A DNA stretch of 20,320 bases, from positions 1-20,320 of the forward strand of contig CAJPTV010000029.1 in the NCBI GenBank assembly GCA_905373665.1, in the 5' to 3' direction. The DNA is from Bacteroidia bacterium (GTDB lineage Bacteria; Bacteroidota; Bacteroidia; Bacteroidales; CAJPTX01). Of this stretch, positions 16,366 to 20,320 are shown piece by piece. Position 1 is the first letter of the stretch; each line of letters begins with the position of its first letter. A program made the position numbers and the translations under genes. The notes beneath the pieces were generated by a model that worked only from the letters and a program-made list of their open reading frames with translations, was not told where the DNA came from and made no database searches.

Positions 16366-17820
16366 ATGAACGACAAAACCCCACACGAGTTATGGTTGGA
16401 TTGCCTCGCCATCGTGAAAGATCTGGTACCTCAGGTGATTTATCAGACCTATTTTGAACCCTGCGACATCGTCTATTATGATGGGCGAGAAGTGAAGATC
16501 TTGGTGCCCAGTGATTATTATCACGAATATATAGAAGACAAGCAGATATCTAAGCTTCGTCGTGCGCTATTTAAGGTATTTGGGAAGGATTTGCTCATAA
16601 CCTACCGCGTGTCGGTGAAGCGAGGAAGTGGGACTTTGGATAGTACTTCGGCGCAGTATCCCGCGAAGCCAGAGTATCCGCAGCGTAATCAGAATACAGT
16701 CGTTTTACCGACGGAGGAGGCGCGAAAAGAGCAAAATGCGGGGGCGCGCAACATAACGATAGATCCGCAGTTGCACCCAGACTTCTGTTACGAACACCTT
16801 GTCACGGGGGGAGGGAATAGTATAGCTTATGGGGTGTGTCGGCAAGCGGTGCAGGAGTTTTCGTCCCATCGTATGAAAGATCCTCTTTTCTTTTTCGGAG
16901 ACCCAGGGGTAGGGAAGACGCACCTGATACAGAGTATGGGGTTGGAGTTCCGTAAGCTATTTCCTAATCTGATAGTGCATTATGTGACAGCGAATCAGTT
17001 CACGGAGCTGTTCTCTGATGCGTGTTTACGCAAAAGAATGAAGGGGGAGAACGAGGCTGTGAATGAGATAGAGGCGTATTATAAGTCGATAAATCTCTTG
17101 ATAGTGGATGATTTGCAAGAGTTAGCGACCCGCTATACCACGCAGAATTTTCTGTCGAATATCATCGAGCACATGCAGCGGAATAACTGTCAGTTTGTGT
17201 GTGCGAGTTCGCAAGCGCCCGCTAATCTTGTCTCTTTTCGTGGTGGGTTGCTCTCGCAGCTAAAGAGCGGTCGGATAATCCCTATTGAGTCGTTAGATTT
17301 AGAAAAACGGGTGGAGGTCTTGCAGCAGCGTGCGAAGCGCGATGGGATTGAACATTTCCCAGAGGAGGTCTTTCATTATATGTCGGAGCACGTGCGGAGC
17401 AATATCCGCGAGCTCATCGGGGTCTATCTCTCATTGATGGCAATGGCGACCTTCTCACAACGCGCTATAACTCTGGAGTTAGCGAAGGAGGTTATAAAGA
17501 ACAACGTGGGGGAACAGATGCTCACGAAGTTGACTATCGACGATATCAAGCGGGTCGTGTCGCAGTATTATCGTCTTCGCGTGGATGAGCTTTGTGAGAC
17601 GACACGTCGGGCAGAGATCGTGGAGCCTCGTCAGATAGCGATGTTCTTGGCTAAGGAGTATACGCAGACGCCGCTCATGGGGATCGGTGAACAGTTAGGG
17701 CGTAAGAGTCATTCGACAGTGCTTCACGCGACCAAAACGGTGCAGGATCGGATGGATAGTAGTCGGGAGTTCCGGGAACGGGTAGAGGCTATCAAGAAGG
17801 AACTTCGTATAGAGCAATAA
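16366..17820 (+). CDS. dnaA: DnaA homologue (replication initiator ATPase) with degenerate ATP-sensing residues
   Basis: This 484-residue protein has the four-part DnaA layout: domain I (about 1-85), a Gln/Pro/Glu-rich linker (about 90-130), an AAA+ domain III (about 135-350) and a helix-turn-helix domain IV (about 385-484). Walker A is intact (GDPGVGKTH, 178-186), as is Walker B (LLIVDDLQEL around D248-D249). Three sites differ from the family. Sensor I TSDR reads ASSQ (280-283). The arginine-finger box, RLKSRF in Escherichia coli (R281, R285), reads GLLSQL, so the finger is Q298 and R281 is G294; the alignment is gapless to the conserved LExR. In domain IV the DHTTVLHA-type signature reads SHSTVLHA (S448 for Asp433), though R422 of PRQIAM is kept. 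ATG 16366 is preferred over GTG 16357. It may be the main initiator or a paralogue; the window cannot tell. Confidence 0.9.
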   Translation: MNDKTPHELWLDCLAIVKDLVPQVIYQTYFEPCDIVYYDGREVKILVPSDYYHEYIEDKQISKLRRALFKVFGKDLLITYRVSVKRGSGTLDSTSAQYPAKPEYPQRNQNTVVLPTEEARKEQNAGARNITIDPQLHPDFCYEHLVTGGGNSIAYGVCRQAVQEFSSHRMKDPLFFFGDPGVGKTHLIQSMGLEFRKLFPNLIVHYVTANQFTELFSDACLRKRMKGENEAVNEIEAYYKSINLLIVDDLQELATRYTTQNFLSNIIEHMQRNNCQFVCASSQAPANLVSFRGGLLSQLKSGRIIPIESLDLEKRVEVLQQRAKRDGIEHFPEEVFHYMSEHVRSNIRELIGVYLSLMAMATFSQRAITLELAKEVIKNNVGEQMLTKLTIDDIKRVVSQYYRLRVDELCETTRRAEIVEPRQIAMFLAKEYTQTPLMGIGEQLGRKSHSTVLHATKTVQDRMDSSREFRERVEAIKKELRIEQ

Positions 17821-17841
17821 AAGAGTAGGTTAGGTAGATAA

Positions 17842-18618
17842 ATGCAGTGGATAGACACGCACGCTCATCTACAAGACAAGCAGTTTGCTGGGGAAGTAGA
17901 AGAGGTGCTCTCGCAGGCAATAAGGGAGGGTGTTACGAAAATCATCGTGCCTGCGTGTAATGAGCTGGATATGCTGGAGGTGTATGATTTGTGCGCAACA
18001 TATCCAGAGCAATGTTATCCGGCGATTGGGCTGCATCCGGGCGAGCTCGGAGAGAATCCGCAGCGTCAGTTGGAGGTGATTTTGCGCCTAGTTGATGGGC
18101 GTGGGGAGATAGCGATAGGGGAGATTGGTCTTGATGCGTACCATTATGCCGATTCGTTGGCGTGGCAAATTCCAGTTTTTGAGCAGCAGTTAGAGTGGGC
18201 GCTGTATTATGACCTTCCGGTATTGATCCATGCGCGGGAGACGATAGATCTGATACTAGAGACGCTGGAACGTGGCAAATTTCGCGCAGTACGGGGTGTT
18301 TTACACGCTTTTGAGGGATCAGTGGAACAGTTACACCGCGCGATGCGAAACGACAACCTAATGGTAGGAATTGGCGGGCTTGCGACGTTTAAGAATGGGC
18401 TTAAGGAAGAGGTGCTGCAAGCGTTAGACCTTACACGCAGTGTCTTAGAGACGGATTCGCCCTACTTAACGCCAACGCCCTATCGAGGCAAGCGGAATGC
18501 GCCGTATTATATCCCATTGGTAGGGGAGCGCTTGGCGGCAGTGCGTGGTGAGGCGGTAGAGAGAATAGCCTCGCTCACTAGTGAGGCGGCTCGGCAACTA
18601 TTCCCTCGTTTAGGGTAG
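17842..18618 (+). CDS. tatD: TatD-family metal-dependent deoxyribonuclease
   Basis: This 258-residue protein is a TatD-type amidohydrolase-fold nuclease, which degrades DNA ends in a Mg-dependent way in the cytoplasm. All expected metal ligands are present: THAH (H7, H9), GEIGLD (E94), LIHARE (H130), GVLHAF (H155) and LETDSPYLTP (D205). Length is normal. It starts 21 bases after the dnaA homologue and probably shares its transcript. No terminator with a convincing T-run follows. The family contains several paralogues (TatD, YcfH, YjjV), so the symbol is a family-level label. Confidence 0.93.
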   Translation: MQWIDTHAHLQDKQFAGEVEEVLSQAIREGVTKIIVPACNELDMLEVYDLCATYPEQCYPAIGLHPGELGENPQRQLEVILRLVDGRGEIAIGEIGLDAYHYADSLAWQIPVFEQQLEWALYYDLPVLIHARETIDLILETLERGKFRAVRGVLHAFEGSVEQLHRAMRNDNLMVGIGGLATFKNGLKEEVLQALDLTRSVLETDSPYLTPTPYRGKRNAPYYIPLVGERLAAVRGEAVERIASLTSEAARQLFPRLG

Positions 18619-18868
18619 TTGAGAGAAAAGCGTAGGGCTATAATATCGTCTCCTTTGTGAGCCAAAAGGCGGCAAAAGAGGCTTGTGAAAGGTACAAGTC
18701 GTCCGCTTTAGGAAGGTGTGTGTAGCGGGGCGTCATTCATAAAACACTCAAAAGAGGAGTGATATCTGTGGAGGGCTTACTGTGATCCTACAAGAGCATC
18801 CCCCCCCGCGAATCAACTCAAAGATTTATACCTTTGTATCAATCTAACGCCGAAAATAACGAACAAAA
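18619..18868. other. 250-base spacer at an abrupt strand-composition flip
   Basis: No gene of convincing size was found in this spacer. It holds a weak hairpin (CTTGT/ACAAG), a small CACTC/GAGTG hairpin at 18745-18761, a run of eight C at 18800-18807 and a -7 box at 18829-18836. Genes to the left are G-rich on the + strand and genes to the right are C-rich on the same strand. No DnaA box, tRNA or clear dif-like XerCD site was recognised by eye. Confidence 0.6.
18829..18836 (+). promoter_or_regulatory. Bacteroidota -7 box for the receiver-like/AddB-like pair
   Basis: TACCTTTG matches TAnnTTTG exactly, ending 32 bases before the GTG at 18869. The run of eight C at 18800-18807 ends 21 bases upstream, about where a -33 element would lie. 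Confidence 0.6.
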
Positions 18869-19387
18869 GTGCTACTCTCCGTATCGCTGCACCTCTACGT
18901 CGTAGACATGAACCCCGACTATGTCGACGAACTCCTACGCATCCTCCCAGACTACATCACCTGTGAACTACACACTTACTCCAGCGGCGTAGACTTCGTT
19001 GATAGCCTACAACACCGCAAATTCTCCCGAACGGAGCTACACGTTGTGCTCCTGACCTACGAGTTCGGCTACGGCTCTTCCTACGTCATGAACGGACTCG
19101 AAGTCCTCGAAGTCGCTCAACGACAACACCCTTTCCTCCACTTCATTGTACTCTCGCAGAGCAAAGAGCTCGAGTATACCATGAAAGCCAAAGCCCTTGG
19201 CGCATACGAGGTTATCAATCGCGAGCAGCTCCCCCTCCAAATCTTCTCTATCCTCATGAAGCTAATCTCCGAGCAACGACTCCCTCTCGCACGTCGTCGT
19301 CTCCTCTTTGCCATCCTACGCTTTGCTGTCGCGCTCTTAGTCGTAGCCATAACCCTGACACTCTACTTATACGTCTATGCTCACTGA
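18869..19387 (+). CDS. Receiver-like domain protein without phosphoacceptor Asp, with C-terminal membrane helix
   Basis: This 172-residue protein has the strand and helix order of a response-regulator receiver domain. Strand 1 is LHLYVVDMNPDY (D13), strand 3 with loop is LHVVLLTYEFGYG leading to NGLEVLEVAQ (75-84), strand 4 is FIVLSQS (92-98), and LGAYEVINRE (110-119) closes the fold. The usual phosphoacceptor Asp position is T63, the switch Thr/Ser is S96, and the conserved Lys is R118, so it probably cannot be phosphorylated in the normal way. Residues about 144-170 form a hydrophobic membrane helix after an Arg patch (RRR), with no DNA-binding output domain. The GTG start is chosen because it gives strand 1 complete; the first in-frame ATG (18908) would remove it. 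The gene overlaps the next by 11 bases. It may be a membrane-tethered pseudo-receiver that acts by protein contact; that is inference. Confidence 0.7.
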   Translation: MLLSVSLHLYVVDMNPDYVDELLRILPDYITCELHTYSSGVDFVDSLQHRKFSRTELHVVLLTYEFGYGSSYVMNGLEVLEVAQRQHPFLHFIVLSQSKELEYTMKAKALGAYEVINREQLPLQIFSILMKLISEQRLPLARRRLLFAILRFAVALLVVAITLTLYLYVYAH

Positions 19388-20320
19388 GCTGCCACACCAA
19401 CACTACTTCCTCTACCGCGTAGCACAAGACCTCTGGGCGCGTTGGGTACAGCAACCCGACCTCCACGCCGAGATCGTCTCATGGAAGCTTTTCTTCCCCT
19501 CCTCGCGCGCCAAAATCCACTTCATTGACTACCTACGCCAACTTGCCACCGCACACTTCGGCTCTGCCCGTCCCCTCGTCCTCCCAGCTTGGGGCGACAT
19601 CGGGAGTGAAATAGAACGTATCGCTGGATGGACTAGCGTAGATCCCCTCCTCCTCCTCCCCGAGCTCCATCGTAACTACCAACGGCTCACTGGCGAAGCC
19701 TCCTCCCTCGAAGCATTTTATCATTGGGGCATCCTCCTCCTGCGCGACTTCGATCAGGTCGACAAATACGTCAACCACCCTCAAGAGCTCTTCCGTACTC
19801 TTGCCGCACACAAAGCCCTCGAACGCGATATTGATATCCTCACTCCAGAGCAGCGCGAGGTTCTCGCACGCTTCTTTGCCGAGGTCTCCCTCGACGCTCC
19901 CTCCCCCCTCATCTCGCGTTACAGCCAGATGCTCACCCTCCTTGCCCCGCTTTACGATGCCCTGCAGCGCTACATGCAACAGCAGAAAGAGGGCTACGAA
20001 GGTGCACTCCTACGCGAAGCGCTACGCCGCTTAGCAGACGATCCCACACGCTTGCGCCCCGCCACTTTGCCCATCCGCCACTTCGCTTTCATCGGCTTCA
20101 ATGCCCTCAATACCTGCGAAAAAGAGTTCTTTACCTTGGCAAAACAGGGCGGCAACACGCTTTTTTATTGGAACTATCCCCCAGCCCTCCTCACTCCTGA
20201 TTATCAAGACGCTGCTCTCTTTGTGAGGGAGAACGTTCGTTTGTTTGAAAATGCCCTCCCTACGGAGGATGCGCCCTACGAGCGCGGGGAACGGAAGCTG
20301 ATCCCCGTTCCCTCCGTCTT
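19377..20320 (+). CDS. AddB-like / PD-(D/E)XK nuclease-family protein, N-terminal part (cut by window end)
   Basis: The frame starts with ATG at 19377 and runs open to the window end (314 codons plus two bases). The readable part matches the pattern of a large Bacteroidota PD-(D/E)XK nuclease-family protein related to AddB of double-strand-break repair nucleases: KLFFPSSRAKIHFIDYLRQL (early), EAFYHWGILLLRDFDQVDKY (about 113-132), an 'ILTPEQREVLARFF' region and FAFIGFNALNTCEKEFF. The family is usually around 950-1000 residues, so the helicase-like remainder and the nuclease motif would lie to the right. No Walker A was seen in the part present. The ATG overlaps the stop of the receiver-like gene by 11 bases, so the two are likely translated together. 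Codons are strikingly C-rich compared with genes to the left. A repair role is inference from family. Confidence 0.75.
   Translation, partial: MLTELPHQHYFLYRVAQDLWARWVQQPDLHAEIVSWKLFFPSSRAKIHFIDYLRQLATAHFGSARPLVLPAWGDIGSEIERIAGWTSVDPLLLLPELHRNYQRLTGEASSLEAFYHWGILLLRDFDQVDKYVNHPQELFRTLAAHKALERDIDILTPEQREVLARFFAEVSLDAPSPLISRYSQMLTLLAPLYDALQRYMQQQKEGYEGALLREALRRLADDPTRLRPATLPIRHFAFIGFNALNTCEKEFFTLAKQGGNTLFYWNYPPALLTPDYQDAALFVRENVRLFENALPTEDAPYERGERKLIPVPSV

Noticed and set aside
18619..18868. Replication origin next to dnaA, or a dif site
   Set aside because: No cluster of DnaA boxes or AT-rich unwinding region was seen, the skew turns in the direction opposite to an origin, and no 28-base XerCD-like site was recognisable by eye.

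Overview
The window reads as chromosome of a Bacteroidota, most likely a Porphyromonas-like member. Three things point there: a giant secreted protein with a type IX secretion (T9SS) C-terminal sorting domain and a BNR-associated N-terminal-type domain, several Bacteroidota-type -7 promoter boxes (TAnnTTTG), and weak or absent Shine-Dalgarno sites. All supported genes lie on the + strand. No tRNA, rRNA, CRISPR array, transposase or plasmid gene was seen.

Layout. (1) 218-9214 encodes a 2998-residue T9SS cargo: signal peptide, jelly-roll-like and BNR-associated domains, then an array of about eight 210-270-residue modules, then the sorting domain. Seven consecutive module junctions carry a Cys pair at similar spacing. 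A strong terminator (9293-9335) follows. (2) 9402-11674 is a split transketolase operon: TPP-binding subunit, a methylglyoxal-synthase-like protein whose catalytic Asp is Tyr, and the pyrimidine-binding/C-terminal subunit, which overlaps the middle gene by one base. (3) 11686-11835 is an unlisted 49-residue Arg-rich, single-helix membrane protein, followed by lepA (EF4) and an unrecognised protein with a nucleotide-binding or methyltransferase-like core, closed by a very good terminator (14478-14511). (4) 14603-18618 holds a SulP-family anion transporter, a DnaA homologue and a TatD-family nuclease. The DnaA keeps Walker A, Walker B and the DNA-binding domain but lacks the arginine finger and neighbouring ATP-sensing residues. 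(5) 18619-18868 is a 250-base spacer where strand composition flips abruptly from G-rich to C-rich although gene direction does not change. (6) 18869-20320 holds a receiver-like protein without a phosphoacceptor Asp and with a C-terminal membrane helix. It overlaps the start of a large AddB-like/PD-(D/E)XK-family protein cut by the window end.

The genes do not form one pathway. The most unusual content is a set of diverged members of well-known families (DnaA without arginine finger, methylglyoxal-synthase-like protein without catalytic Asp, receiver without phosphoacceptor) and the Cys-paired modular giant. All family assignments come from reading motifs by eye; no database search was run.
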